Shown: one piece after another, positions 11,769 to 24,568 of the stretch | Position numbering within the stretch: position 1 is the first letter of the stretch | Layout: each line of letters starts with the position of its first letter | Source of the DNA: Mesostigma viride | Lineage: Eukaryota; Streptophyta; Mesostigmatophyceae; Mesostigmatales; Mesostigmataceae | Assembly (NCBI GenBank): GCA_009746045.1 | Contig: RPFO01000310.1 | Location: forward strand, 1,877,142-1,941,141 | Direction of reading: 5' to 3' | DNA: 64,000 bases | Made by a program: the position numbers and the translations under genes | Notes under the pieces: generated by a model | Told to the model about the DNA's origin: nothing | The model's input: only the letters and a program-made list of their open reading frames with translations | Database searches by the model: none

Positions 11769-12244
11769 GACATTGGCGAGACGAAGAGGTTAGGATTGCG
11801 GCCATCGCGGCGCGTCCAGTGATGACATGGAACGAGTAGGGCTGTAGATCTACTAGCATCCGCAGCACCAAAACAGGTGCAGTGATCGAGGCAGCCGCCA
11901 CACCGCTGCCCCATTTCAGTACTAATGATTGGTAGCACCAGCGCTTGCCAAAGCATTTAGCAAGTGTGTTGCATACAGAAAAGCACCACATCTCTGCAAC
12001 ACTGCAGTTTGGAAATCATAAATAAAAGAACCGGTAAATGTTCAAGTTGGTATTTTGCTAAATTTCAGCACATACATAATCCTCATTTTAGTACCAAGGT
12101 GTAGTGGCCACGAGGGTGGCACTGGACGCAGAGCGATCAGTCATGGGCAACCACAGGGGAGCACGTAGAGTATGCGGAGTGACAGAGTACAAAGGGTAGA
12201 ACGACGACAGGTAACCACGGTATTGTATTACACAACATGGTCCG

Positions 12245-12330
12245 GTGACAGTAGTGCACTATATATCATAGTACAGTTCTTGCATGGTACTGTATATCAT
12301 GCACAAGGACTATCAGGACACTGGTGCACT
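12245..12330 (+). repeat. Dispersed 70-bp repeat (copy 1)
   Basis: The block GTGCACTATATATCATAGTA...CAGTTCTTGCATGGTACTGT...CATGCACAAGGACTATCAG recurs almost identically at 16231-16300 and again, diverged, to 16375. Both sites adjoin runs of 7-9 G or C. Confidence 0.8.
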
Positions 12331-12912
12331 AGGGGGGGGGACGTCACGGCAAAACTGCCCACTCCACGTTTGGTCCGATGGGGCTCTGACAGACGTGGAG
12401 CGAGCTCCAAAACCGCCCCGTCGCCAGAATTATTAAAAAGGAGTGCGCTCAAGTTGGCTTTTTGAGGACGGCGCGAGGAAAATAGAACTGGAGTGCGCTC
12501 GGCAAACACACCCGGCGCCTGGTTTTCAGGAAAGGTGCGCGCTCACCGTGAGACTAGGTATTGGTCCGGCGCTTTGGCTGACATCCTGGAGTGAGGTACT
12601 CGTGGACGTACTAATGCACATATACGTACTACGGTAATTACACGGTCATAATTTATAGGACACGTGGCGAAACTAGGAGTGATCTTGATGGCGTCAGATA
12701 CAAGTCCTGACTGTGCCGACTACCTCCCTAGCGTATAAATGCCACGTGTCACACGTCCAACGTGCACTCCGTTTCGCCCCGACGGACCCATTTTGGCGAA
12801 GGTGTGCGCTCAGCCATTTTTCACTTTGGCTGGTGACGGACGGCGCTGGACGGCAAAAAAGTGAGTGGGCTCAGGTAGGAAAACGGGGGGGTATGCCCCC
12901 CAGTGTTTTTGC

Positions 12913-13010
12913 TCAGGGTTTTTGGGCTGCGGTCGCGGTGACCTCGGCCCCCAAAATCCTGCGGTCACGGTGACCTCGGCCACCGAAATCCTGCAGTCGC
13001 GCATGACCTC
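12913..13010. repeat. GCGGTCACGGTGACC-type repeat (site 1)
   Basis: Three units of CTGCGGTCRCGGTGACCTCG followed by GCCMCCRAAATCC. A related cluster lies at 16060-16205. Confidence 0.75.
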
Positions 13011-13765
13011 ACATAGCTTTGTTGCAAGCACTGTGTGTGATGACAGTGTTATATGTTTCAATGCCTCCGCCTAGGCTTGTGGGGGGCCCAGGGGGGCGTA
13101 ATTAAGTGAGACAACTATTATATAGGCAACTATTATAGGCACTTTGACTTTAGCCTACTTACATCACAACTTAGTAGTTTGTACTTATGTGGAATTCTTG
13201 CGCCAATAAAATTAGATGACCCTTCACGCTTGGGCCTTAAGCCTTGATCATAAACACAAACTGGCTTACCCTAATGGCGCCTTCATAATACACATCACTG
13301 ATTACACCTGCGACTTGGGCCATGGGGCATGGGCCAATGGCTATGGAGGTTTAAAAACTCATTCCTACCTGCTTGACTGAAAATGCTACATAAAACAATA
13401 GCATCCATCCATCACTGTGGTTGCCTCACTTAATAGACACTTTGTATCTTATTGCATAGGCTTAACACGTCGTTCGTCACTGCACCTATTCTTAGGACTG
13501 AGTTCAACTCAGTCCTATTCTTAGGACTGAGTTTTTGGGTTTCGTAGAAAATTCGCCCAAGTCGGAATGTTTGTCAAAAAAATTCCCTCAAAATTTATTC
13601 AAATACTACGTGAAATGACCTTTCTTAGACATATTTTTGCGATTTTTTTGGATTTTGTTTGGGCGGCTAAATGTACGGTCAAAGTACAGGTGGTAAGGGT
13701 ACTTTTTCACGTGAAACGTGAGTTCCGGAAATGCACGACCTAGCCATGGCGGCTTGCGCCCATGC

Positions 13766-13939
13766 ATGCAGTTTACGTTTGCGGACGATTTAGCTGGTAA
13801 AACCCAGGAAATAGATTTTATATGTCCTAAAGATGACACAAACCAATTTTTAGCTCCCGGGGATGCGATTTACCAGGTGTCGGCACTGCTCTTGCTGGAA
13901 AAAACTGCGACCAGGCAGGTTGACGGAATTGATGACTAA
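13766..13939 (+). CDS. Hypothetical 57-aa ORF inside TTAA element
   Basis: From ATG 13766 to TAA the frame reads MQFTFADDLAGKTQEIDF...VDGIDD. It is acidic, of ordinary complexity and unlike the surrounding repeats. No family is recognised. It may be a remnant of an element-encoded protein, since it lies wholly within the inverted-repeat-bounded element. Confidence 0.3.
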   Translation: MQFTFADDLAGKTQEIDFICPKDDTNQFLAPGDAIYQVSALLLLEKTATRQVDGIDD

Positions 13940-14031
13940 ATTTACTTTACGGTGCAGTTCGAAGGGTTTATATGCTTCTTTCTACTTATTATCATGCATG
14001 TGTGTAGAATTAAGTCAGTGGCAGTAAAGAT

Positions 14032-14448
14032 TTGATTATTTCGACCACTCTGTCATGTCATGGTTTGTGTGCCGCAAGTGTCACTTTTGCGGGCACCGCC
14101 TGGGCCAAGATAACGCCATCCGTGCACGGTAAAGCTGAAATATCGTCACCTCATCGTTTTGTTATGTTCTTACATGAGTTTGAGCTTGCAAGGCGCTGTC
14201 AGTTTCGAATCTTGATGCGCTTTCTTGACCGTTGCCTGCCCCTCTCTAAACCCCCCATTTTTTATGATGTTACCAGGCATTTGCCTTACCCTAGTGTACT
14301 TTTGCAGTTTTTTAGGCGCTGTATGGGTTTAAATACCTTCATAGATGTTAGTTATTCTTTTGCTACGTTCATACTGCGTGATTGTATGGCCATGGGCTGC
14401 ATCCAGCGTGCTTTCAAGCTTATACGGGTGAGTGAAGAATCTTGGTGA
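14032..14448 (+). CDS. Hypothetical ORF inside TTAA element
   Basis: An open frame of up to 138 codons. The first ATG in frame is near 14164 (MFLHEFELARRCQF). It includes RFLDRCLPLSKPPIFYDVTR and a TGA at 14446. Composition is protein-like with several aromatic residues. It matches no family I know, and its coding status is uncertain. Confidence 0.3.
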   Translation: MIISTTLSCHGLCAASVTFAGTAWAKITPSVHGKAEISSPHRFVMFLHEFELARRCQFRILMRFLDRCLPLSKPPIFYDVTRHLPYPSVLLQFFRRCMGLNTFIDVSYSFATFILRDCMAMGCIQRAFKLIRVSEESW

Positions 14449-15184
14449 TAAACCACTGTCATCATGTGCCAGCAAGTATGTTGGCCATGCCATGGCAAGG
14501 CAAAACAGTGTTAGCCATCTCTATTCTTGTTAAAAACAATTGAAATATGCTTAACCTACCCATTATATTGGTGGTTAAGGCTCATAATAAAACCCTTTGT
14601 AGGTAGGTATCAATGCCCATTCCCTACGTGCGTGCATAGGCTCTCACACATATACTAAGGTATAATATAACTGCAATATGATGATGCAAGTATGTTTTCC
14701 TGTTATGCTAGAAGGGAAATGAGTTGATTGGCATGGTTGGTTGCCACGGTGGTGTGTAGTATGACCGCACTTACATGCTTGCACATTGCTAGCAACCTCG
14801 AAACCCATTCTTAGGGCTGGTGGTTTTTGGTGAGTTTCAGGTAGAGGCTGTGGCCAAATTGAGCCCAGTTTTTTCTACAGGTCAAGAACTATATTGTTTA
14901 CACGCCTATATTTTTTCAACATGCATATGGATTTTATTGAATTTTCCCAACTCGTCCTTCCACAGAAAATTGCCAAATCGCGAGCATGGGTTGACACCCT
15001 TGTAAAATTTTACATGATTTGGTCAACATATGATTTTTTAGGCATATGCCCAAGCATTAGCATGATATTGAGTGCTCTGATGCATATCAAACATATGGGG
15101 TACCCCCCTAGGCTTACCGCTACATGATCTCAAAGTTGGCATACTCAGTCCTATTTTTAGGACTGAGTTTTGACGTACGACGTG

Positions 15185-16059
15185 TTAAGGCCATCACGGC
15201 GCCCAAATGCCCACATCTTCCACAAGATTGTAGGAAAGAAAAATCAAAGGAGTAATGGGTCAGAAGAGGAGTCATGGCCACTCTCCCCAGACCTTTTCCC
15301 CCTGTTCGTCTCGTTAGATTCCAAACGGCGACTAGCTCCGACATTATTCATATTCCCAGGCGACTGCAAGTTGCCTGACGATGGTGCCGAATCAGGCCTT
15401 GCTTCGGGCATGGTGTCGTCAGGAGGGCTGCGGCCAGCTGTGACTGATAAATTTCGTGGAATGAGCCACGATACTAAACATACGCCCTTAGCTCTGCCTG
15501 AGGCCGAGGCCACTCCTACACTATATGTTTTTTAAATTCTTGCTGGCCATGTTCGATTTGTCGTTACCCGACATGTTCGTATTTAATGTTAGGGCAAGCT
15601 TAGTCCCCACCCATTATATCAGCGCTACCTAGACATAAAGCTTGTTATTTTGTTCTGTTTTTCATAGCGATTATCATGCTGCTTATCCCCGGCAGTCGAT
15701 CTAGAGAACGAGCATAATGTTTTCGACGTCGTCAGCCATCAATGACTTCCCGCACTGTCAAGAACGCAGGAAATTCATTTAGGTATATAAGGTATTTTGT
15801 AATTAACGCGAAAGCCCTATAAGATAGGTAGGTCCTCAACGTCGCTGCTGTCTAGAACTGAAAATTCACTAGAGCCGAATTTCTAACTGACGTCTTTCTA
15901 GTTGTAACTACTAAATACCTACCTACCTTGTCGAGTAAACCCGATCCTAAAATCTGATTCTGACGGAACCTGTACAGCTCGAAGTTACCTGACAGACCAC
16001 TGGCTGGCCGATGGACCCACAACCTGCTGCCAGACGTGGCTACGGTCACAAGACTAGAC
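15185..16059. other. No recognised gene
   Basis: Intronic or intergenic sequence. It holds only the Ser/Arg-rich minus frame at 15244-15513 and its plus-strand shadow, neither with a known domain. Confidence 0.4.
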
Positions 16060-16380
16060 CTGTGACCGCAGCCTGCCTGTGACCGCGGTCACCAAAATCC
16101 CGCGGTCATGTGTGACCGCAGCCACCAAAATCCGGTGGTCATGTGTGACCGCGGTCTCCGAAATCCGGCGGTCGGCGGTCACACATGACCGCACGCGGTC
16201 CGTTAGCAAAAAACTGATGTCCCCCCCCCTGGTGCACTATATATCATAGTGCAGTTCTTGCATGGTACTGTTTATCATGCACAAGGACTATCAGTACACT
16301 TGTTTACTATGTATCGTAGAGCAGCTCTTGCATGGTACTGAATATCGTATAATGTAGCATGCAAAAGGACTATCGGGGGT
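16060..16380. repeat. GTGACCGCGGTCACC cluster and 70-bp repeat (site 2)
   Basis: Bases 16060-16205 hold alternating GTGACCGCGGTCACCAAAAT and ATGTGTGACCGC units, which are partly palindromic. Bases 16231-16375 hold one near-identical and one diverged copy of the 12245-12330 repeat. Both families thus occur at both sites but in opposite order, flanking the TTAA element. Bases 16381-18120 show no recognised gene. Confidence 0.7.
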
Positions 16381-18259
16381 CTTTGACATGCCACACCTAG
16401 CACGGCTTGATTGCTGTCAAAATTGACGGCACGACACAGTTGTGTCAACATTAACAACTCGCACCTGGTAGCCACAATAAGAATGTCCTTTACCACACCA
16501 CTTCCTCTTCCATCAACCTCCTACAACCAGCTGCCAACAATTGGAACTTCTAGTAGCACAAGCCGCAGACTTGTGCGACTGAAGGGATCAAAACAGCTCA
16601 GATTGATGTAAAGAAAGTATTTTTAAGCCATTCGAAGTGATTTACCGTGATTCAACGTGACATGATGTGTTTTCAACCGTGTTGTTATGTACGCCGTACG
16701 GTTCGAATAAAATACTTCTGTACGTGTACTTTACGACACGAATAACATACGTGTATTTTATGAAAAATACGCCATTTGGAATTTTTGGGGGCTACCAGGC
16801 TACCAGCGGGCAGCGCGGCGCCTAGCCGGTTCTTTGGCGCGGCGTCTACTTCCCCGTCCGCGGGAAAAATGTTTGCTTTGTGCCTAGGGCTAGGAATGAA
16901 AAGTTGGCTTGATCATGATGATGAAGTTGGGTGCAAGGTGCGCGGGCCACTGTACTTGCGAGAGTGGCCATAACGAAATTAGCAACATAGGGCGAGAGAA
17001 ATGGAAACCAAATGCTCGAATGTTGAAGACGATGAGTTCATGATATTAGATTGTGGCGGAGAGTAGCTGGTTCATGATATCTCTGCTTTATTTTTATGCC
17101 ATTGGCATGGGGGATACTATGCATTTGTTGGTCACGCGGAATCAAATAGAATTCATGACAGCGGCAGTAAATGCACGGTTCTGGGGGGGGTTCTGACTGT
17201 GAAGGAGGCATTAGTATTGATAGCATCGGATTCTAAACAGAACGGGTGCTTTGTTCCAAATTTAGGGCCATTTTTGGTAAGTAATTATTGAGGCGTGCAC
17301 AGTTCGTGCCTGCCATTTTCATCATAGAAGAACGGCCGTTGTTGCTCGCCTGTGCGAGGGATTTACGATGTCAAGGTATAGATTTGTGGCGAACGTGATC
17401 TGCTTTCAGTGCTTTCCTCTACGAGCTTGTCGTTTGAAGTCTTTTGCGTTCTTTTTGGGCGTTCTTGTTGTGTGAGAGTGCCGCACCCTTTCTTCGCAGC
17501 GGCATCACAGCGCTCAGAAGTTGAGTGGCCGCCAACGGTTTCTTTACATTTTTATCGTGCAGGGAAACAAGTGTGTTGCTGATGATCATATTGGAGATAT
17601 TGCATTCATGTGACTGCATCTAGACAGTGAGCTGCCACCATTGGTTTACTTGAGCATGCCCTTGTTATGATGATGTGATTACACTAAAATGTGCTTAGCC
17701 AACCATGTTTGACACGGTTGACTGCATGCAAGCCATGTATACCATGAAACTACTTACTAATTACTATCAATGCAAGTGTTTTCCACGTGGATGCGCGCCC
17801 TATAACCCCCTTCAGTTAGAAACGCGGTCGCGTATTTCAAGCCCGCGCATTTTAAACCCCCCACGTATATACTCGTATTTTAAACCCCGTTTAAAATACC
17901 CCGTACCCGTACACAACAACATGGGTTTTCAAGTAACTAAAAGCGACCTGACGCGGTAAAGCAAGCAAAAGAGGAACCCCATTCGCTATAAAAAGCAGCA
18001 CACTGACAAATGCGCGGACGCAAGCTGCGGGCTGGGCTGAACTCTACCACCACGGGCTGCTCCTAACATCCCATTAATAAAATCTTATTAACAAAATTCG
18101 ATCCACAATAGCCTTCTAATTGCTGGCTACGTAGGAGGGGCCAAACACACCGTAACTGATGCCACGTGTGGTAGCTTTATACGTCCATACCCCAAGTATT
18201 TTGATTTGGAACACTACTATTATATTTACCCCCCTCAACATCCTCCAGGCTATGCTTAC

Positions 18260-18679
18260 CTGGCCCGTGCTATGCCGGTGATGGTGCACATGGCCCTCCC
18301 CCCCGACCCGGTTCGCTGGAAGCAGTGACAGCCCCCCAGCATCCGGGCCCGCCCCCCTCACCGCCAGCGTCCTCCTCGGAGAGTCCATGCTCATCAAGTG
18401 AGCCATCGTGCGACTCGCCATCGGGGACAGCCCCATCCCAGGGACCCACTGCCTGTGCCCGAACGCGGCCTCGGCGTCCAGGTGAGGGTGGTGGAGGGCC
18501 GAGCGGGGCCCTGCAGAAGGGCGGGGGCGATCACTTCCCTCGCTCACCCGGCTGCTGTTGCTGAGGTCGATGACCAGGCGGGGGCTGTGCGGGGTGGCGG
18601 GCCGGAAGGGCAGCTGGCGCCAGGTGTCGGTCCCCTGGGGCGCGCGCAGGGGGGCGCTGGGGGCGGCCGCCGGGAGCGC
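18260..18679 (-). CDS. Internal exon, probably RING gene N-terminal part
   Basis: The exon spans 140 codons between an acceptor (pyrimidine tract ending CATCCAG, 18680-18682) and a strong donor GGCCAG|GTAAGC. Both ends are phase 0. The peptide is Ser/Pro/Arg/His-rich: DTWRQLPFRPATPHSPRLVI, SMDSPRRTLAV, and GEGHVHHHRHSTGQ at the end. There is no recognised domain. The His-rich end resembles the His-rich opening of the exon at 9364-10407, strand and phases fit, and no other minus-strand gene lies between. I infer it is an upstream exon of that RING gene, though a separate gene cannot be excluded. Confidence 0.5.
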
Positions 18680-18838
18680 CTGGATGGGGGGCAAGGGGGG
18701 GAAGGCATTGGGAGGAAAGGTGTGTGTATGTGTGTGTGTGTGTGTGTCGGTGGTGGTGTGGAGGGGGAGGGAAGGGCGGGGGGGAAGGAAAGAGGAGTGT
18801 GGTGGTTACCATAAGCTTTGTGATATCCTAAAAAAGGG

Positions 18839-20653
<1,815 letters not shown>

Positions 20654-23600
20654 ATGGGCGACGCTGCCATCTCGGAGACTTCCTACGAAGCCAACAAAGA
20701 GATAGCGGCAGTGCCCGTGGGAGATGCGGCCCGTGAGACGTTCACCACTTCTTTGACTGCAGGGTGGGAGGCAGATGAGCGTGCCCAGCAGCACATGGTG
20801 CAGGATTCGGGGAAGGCACACGGTGCTGTGGAAGTCAAGTCGGACACCAAGGAGTTGGAAGCCAATGCGGTTGTCCATGGAGCGTCGCCTCTCTCCAGTG
20901 ATTCCCCGGCGGCTGCGATACCCCGGCAGGCGCCTAGTGTGGAGGAAAATTTGCGCAATCTTCTGTCCGACCCCCTTACAGGGGCCCTCATGGAGGATGC
21001 CGTGATCGCGCCCTGCGGCCATTCCTTCGGCAGCGGGGGAATGCAGCGCACGGCGGCCACCGGGCAATGCTGCCGCTGCGGCCTCCCCGTCGACAGCGTC
21101 AACTCGCTCATCCCCAATTACACCGTCCGTGCGATGGCCTCAGCGCTCGCCAAGGACAGCTCGTGGGAGCTGAACAGCCTGCAGCGGGCCGGCAGCGCCG
21201 GCAAGCGGCGCCGGGAAGACTGGTCCGGTAGCGCCGAGCCTGCCGGCGGGGAGGGCAGCACCTGGACAGGTGGCAGCGGTGGCACCAAGGGCCGTGGCGT
21301 CCAGTTCCCTTTCAAGGAGCACGACCGCGTGCTCATCAAGGGCAACAAGCGCACGCCGACGCGCTTCGTGGGCAAGACGGCGACCGTGACCACGCTGTGC
21401 CTTAACGGCTGGTACCTGGTGCGCACCGACGACAACGGGGAGAGCGTGCGGCTGCAGTACCGGTCGCTTGAGAAAGCGCCCGAGGGGGAGGGGGCCCCCG
21501 CGCCCGCCCCCATCGACCCAAACCGTCCCGCGATCGCCCCGCCCAAGCGCCGCAAGCCCCCCCCCAAGAAGACCGACGGGGTGGGCCCATCAGGGACGCC
21601 CGGGTCTGAGAAATCCTTTGCTTCCAAGAAAGGGGCCTCGCAGGCCACTGGAGGGGGTCAGCCGGGCTCCGCGGCGGCCACCCCCTCGGGTCAAGGTGGG
21701 GTCAAGTCAGCCCTCGGCGCAGATGCGATCGGGCTGATTCCCGGGACCATCCCCCACGGGCCTGGCGTCCCCACATCGCTGGCGGATGACCATCTGGCCA
21801 TGTCCCTGGGGGGCGTGGCTGCGCCGACCCCCTTCCTGACAGCGCTCATGGGGGGGGACGACGTGTGGGCGACACATGGCGCGCTGGATCACCCGCTGCA
21901 CGCTGCCCACCACCACACGTCACACGGTGGCTCTCATATGGACCGTTTGTTGGGGGGGCACGGGTCCCCCGTGGGCCCTCATGCCGCGTCGGGGGTGGGG
22001 GTGCTCCACGCCCACCCCCTCTCCGCGGGGGGACTCGGGGGGGGGGACCCGATGGGGGCGATCTCGCTGGGGGTGGCCGCATCGTTACGGGGGGGCCCTC
22101 ACGAGGATGCTAATTCCTCTGCAGCCACCGCGGGTGCCCTTGCGGCGCCAGCACTCGGGTTCGAGGGTGGCATCATGACATCTGCCAGCAATGGCGCTTG
22201 CGGCGCTGCCACGTCATCGGCCGGGGGGCATGCACAGCCACCGGGGGAGGCCGGGGGTGGGGCGGCAACGCAGGGGAGTGGCGCAGGTGGGTTGGCGGGG
22301 GGGAGCAGCAGGGATGCTCAGGATCTGGGGCTGGTCCAGCGGCATCAAGCCGAGGTCGTGGCTGCGATTGGAAAGGATATTTTGGAGCTGGAGAAGGCGG
22401 TTCCCTGGCGGGCCGGTGGTGGCGGTGCTATTTCAAAGTCTGCGGCGGGTGGGGGCGGCGCGGGGGGGGTGGGGGTGGAGGGCGAGTATGTGGGCGGGTG
22501 GGTGGCGGCGCGGCGCGACACCTGGCGGCGCGATGTGGCGGAATGTGGGAGCGCGGAGGTGATGGGGAATCTGATGGCGGAGCTCCGGACTGCCATGTTT
22601 GGTGGCGGGGGCCGCCACGTGGTGGTGCCACCCGCGGGGCTTTCGGACCACAGCAAGGGCGAGCATTTGGGGCATCATGGGGCTGGTGGGGGGGGCTCAG
22701 ACGCACGGGGGCCAGGGTCGCGGTGGGAGGCCGGCGCGAGGTGGGAAGACCCTGGCTGGGAGCGCCAGCTGGCGCAGTTTGTGGCGGCGGGTGACCCCTT
22801 GGGCCTCGCCGTCCTTTGCCTTCAGTTGCTGCAGGACGCCCGGGTGCTGCTGCACGTGGTCCTGGTGGATGATCGGCCCGTAGGGGCGGGGGCGGGAATG
22901 CCCCATCATGCGGCGTCCCTGGCATCCGCGGCCGCAACCGTGCAAGGGTTCCTGAATCTGGGGCCCGACCAGCATAACCAGAAGATGATGGGGGGGGGCG
23001 GGGGGGGCCTGGGTACCTCCGGTAATGGGAATGGGGAGTCCGGGGTGGCCAGTACCGGGGCCCAGAGTAACGGGGACGGGGCGATGGCGGGCACGATATC
23101 GGCGTTGATGGGAGAGGGGGGTAAAGGGGACCTCGTGGGGCTGCCCTTGTTACGTGTGCCAGCATGCATCGCCGCGGCCGTGAGCACCGAGGTCGACATG
23201 GCCACGCTCGCTGAGTCTGCGGGGGACGCGCACGACGTCAGGGAGCGGCTGGCAGCATTACTCAAGCTGTCTTGCGAGCAGCTCGGGTGGACCCATGTCG
23301 CGGGGGGTGGGGGGGGTGGTCCCGGGGGTGGCGGGCTGTTGCATGGCCACGGGGCGGGGTTGGCGCGGGGGGAGCAGGGGGAGGACCGGGGGTTCACTGT
23401 CGTGCGAAACGCGTTGGAGAAGGAGAGGGTGAAAGTCGCGGCCATGATCGCGGCGTTGCGAGAGAAAAGGGAGAGTGCGGTGGCAGCAGCGGCAGCAGCG
23501 GCAGCAGCCATGGCCGCCAGCTCCATGGCAGCAGCATCCTCGACATCCGCCACCGCCGCTTCCTCTACCCCTGCCCCTGTCTCCGCGTCCGCTCCCGCCA

Positions 23601-24568
23601 CTTCCTCTGCGCCACCAGCCACTGCCACTACCGCTTCTGCTGCTCTCGTCGCGGCTCCGTCTGCCGCTGCCGTCACTCCACCGGCTCTTTCCTCCACCTC
23701 CGCCCCTGTCCCGGGTGCTGCTTCCTCCGCCACGGTGCCGGCTTCTAGTTACACCGCCACTCCACCGGTCCCGTCTTCTGGGCCAGGCGCCGCGCCAGCC
23801 ACCACGGGTGCTTCGGCGGCTGTATCAGCACCATCCGCGGGACCTGCTGCCGCTAATTCTGGCACCCTCCCCAGTGCCACATCCGCTGCTGCCATACCCC
23901 GTGCGACCGCATCATTGCCGGCGGCGGGTATGGCACCCACAACAGCTTCTGCAGTGACGGACAGTAGTCCCTCCGGAGCGGTCCACGGTGCCGTACATGC
24001 GGGAGCGCTGCCGAACGGGGCGAGGCCGCACGACAGCGGCAGCGTCGCGGCGGCGCCACCTGTCACGTCAGTGGCGGCTGAGCCAGGGGTTGCGCAAGGG
24101 GGCGAGGGGCACGTGGGGGTGAAACGGGAACTGGGGGCGGGGGGTGCTGGGAGTGGCCAGCCCACGGGGGGGTCATCGGGGGGGGCTGCTTCCTTGGCCA
24201 ATGGGAGAAGTGGTGCGGATGGCAGCCATGGCGCTGTGCCAGCTAGCGAAAGCAAGGATGGGGGCGCAGCGCCCATGGATGTGTCAGTGGCTTCGTCTCA
24301 AGGCACATCATCGCCGTCAGCGTTGCCATCATCGCGTCCCGAGCAAGGGGGAGCCCGTGGGCCAGGCCAGGGGGAGGGGCACCAGCGTGATGGGGGGGGC
24401 TTGGCAGATGCACCCGCGGGGGCGTCAGATCCTGGAGGTAGCTCCGGGGGGGTTGGGCTCAGTGGGGGGGGGGGCAGTAGAGATGCGGGGGGGCCCGGGG
24501 GGGAGGACGTGGATATGGTGGATGCGGTCGTGGCGGGCCACGCCGGTGTGGCGCTGGTGCAATTGTGA
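20654..24568 (+). CDS. PUB62-like: PUB62/PUB63-type U-box protein, 1304 aa
   Basis: A single open frame runs from ATG 20654 to TGA. Residues about 98-165 are a U-box: NLLSDPLTGALMEDAVIAPC, GHSFGSGG, a CCRCGLPV loop, and PNYTVRAMASAL. Residues about 214-275 hold a second conserved block: RVLIKGNKRTPTRFVGKTAT, CLNGWYLVRTDDNGESVRLQ, YRSLEK. This U-box plus C-terminal block pairing is that of plant PUB62/63, presumed E3 ubiquitin ligases acting with an E2. A basic stretch PPKRRKPPPKK near 297-307 may be a nuclear signal. The rest is extremely Gly-rich (about 430-800) and Ala/Ser/Pro/Thr-rich (about 950-1120), with a few ordered-looking segments (for example DILELEKAVPW and the region RDTWRRDVAECGSAEVMGNL). 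Plant relatives are far shorter, so about 1000 residues are a lineage-specific extension. There are no introns, unlike its neighbours. Confidence 0.85.
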   Translation: MGDAAISETSYEANKEIAAVPVGDAARETFTTSLTAGWEADERAQQHMVQDSGKAHGAVEVKSDTKELEANAVVHGASPLSSDSPAAAIPRQAPSVEENLRNLLSDPLTGALMEDAVIAPCGHSFGSGGMQRTAATGQCCRCGLPVDSVNSLIPNYTVRAMASALAKDSSWELNSLQRAGSAGKRRREDWSGSAEPAGGEGSTWTGGSGGTKGRGVQFPFKEHDRVLIKGNKRTPTRFVGKTATVTTLCLNGWYLVRTDDNGESVRLQYRSLEKAPEGEGAPAPAPIDPNRPAIAPPKRRKPPPKKTDGVGPSGTPGSEKSFASKKGASQATGGGQPGSAAATPSGQGGVKSALGADAIGLIPGTIPHGPGVPTSLADDHLAMSLGGVAAPTPFLTALMGGDDVWATHGALDHPLHAAHHHTSHGGSHMDRLLGGHGSPVGPHAASGVGVLHAHPLSAGGLGGGDPMGAISLGVAASLRGGPHEDANSSAATAGALAAPALGFEGGIMTSASNGACGAATSSAGGHAQPPGEAGGGAATQGSGAGGLAGGSSRDAQDLGLVQRHQAEVVAAIGKDILELEKAVPWRAGGGGAISKSAAGGGGAGGVGVEGEYVGGWVAARRDTWRRDVAECGSAEVMGNLMAELRTAMFGGGGRHVVVPPAGLSDHSKGEHLGHHGAGGGGSDARGPGSRWEAGARWEDPGWERQLAQFVAAGDPLGLAVLCLQLLQDARVLLHVVLVDDRPVGAGAGMPHHAASLASAAATVQGFLNLGPDQHNQKMMGGGGGGLGTSGNGNGESGVASTGAQSNGDGAMAGTISALMGEGGKGDLVGLPLLRVPACIAAAVSTEVDMATLAESAGDAHDVRERLAALLKLSCEQLGWTHVAGGGGGGPGGGGLLHGHGAGLARGEQGEDRGFTVVRNALEKERVKVAAMIAALREKRESAVAAAAAAAAAMAASSMAAASSTSATAASSTPAPVSASAPATSSAPPATATTASAALVAAPSAAAVTPPALSSTSAPVPGAASSATVPASSYTATPPVPSSGPGAAPATTGASAAVSAPSAGPAAANSGTLPSATSAAAIPRATASLPAAGMAPTTASAVTDSSPSGAVHGAVHAGALPNGARPHDSGSVAAAPPVTSVAAEPGVAQGGEGHVGVKRELGAGGAGSGQPTGGSSGGAASLANGRSGADGSHGAVPASESKDGGAAPMDVSVASSQGTSSPSALPSSRPEQGGARGPGQGEGHQRDGGGLADAPAGASDPGGSSGGVGLSGGGGSRDAGGPGGEDVDMVDAVVAGHAGVALVQL

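Larger units (their letters stand above)
13466..15184. mobile_element. TTAA-flanked element with inverted repeats, about 1.72 kb
   Basis: The left end CACGTCGTTCGTCA and right end TGACGTACGACGTG are inverted repeats with one mismatch. Each is bordered outside by TTAA (13462-13465 and 15185-15188). Just inside each end is the palindrome ACTCAGTCCTA-(4-5 nt)-TAGGACTGAGT (13506-13532 left, 15143-15168 right). TTAA borders fit TTAA-specific insertion as in piggyBac elements, but no transposase domain is recognised, so the element is unclassified and may be non-autonomous. Confidence 0.6.
10408..18259 (-). other. Probable 7.85-kb intron of the RING gene
   Basis: This is bounded by a phase-0 donor (GGCCAG|GTAAGC, reading minus, at 18260/18259) and a phase-0 acceptor at 10408. 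It contains minisatellites, a TTAA-flanked element and short frames. A Ser-rich minus-strand frame at 15244-15513 (TAGRSPPDDTMPEARPDS and onward) ends in a stop and could be an alternative exon, but nothing supports that. That the two flanking exons belong to one gene is inferred from phase and strand. Confidence 0.4.

Noticed and set aside
20683-24276. Many minus- and alternate-frame ORFs under the U-box gene
   Set aside because: GC-rich shadows of the 20654-24568 frame, which alone carries recognised domains.
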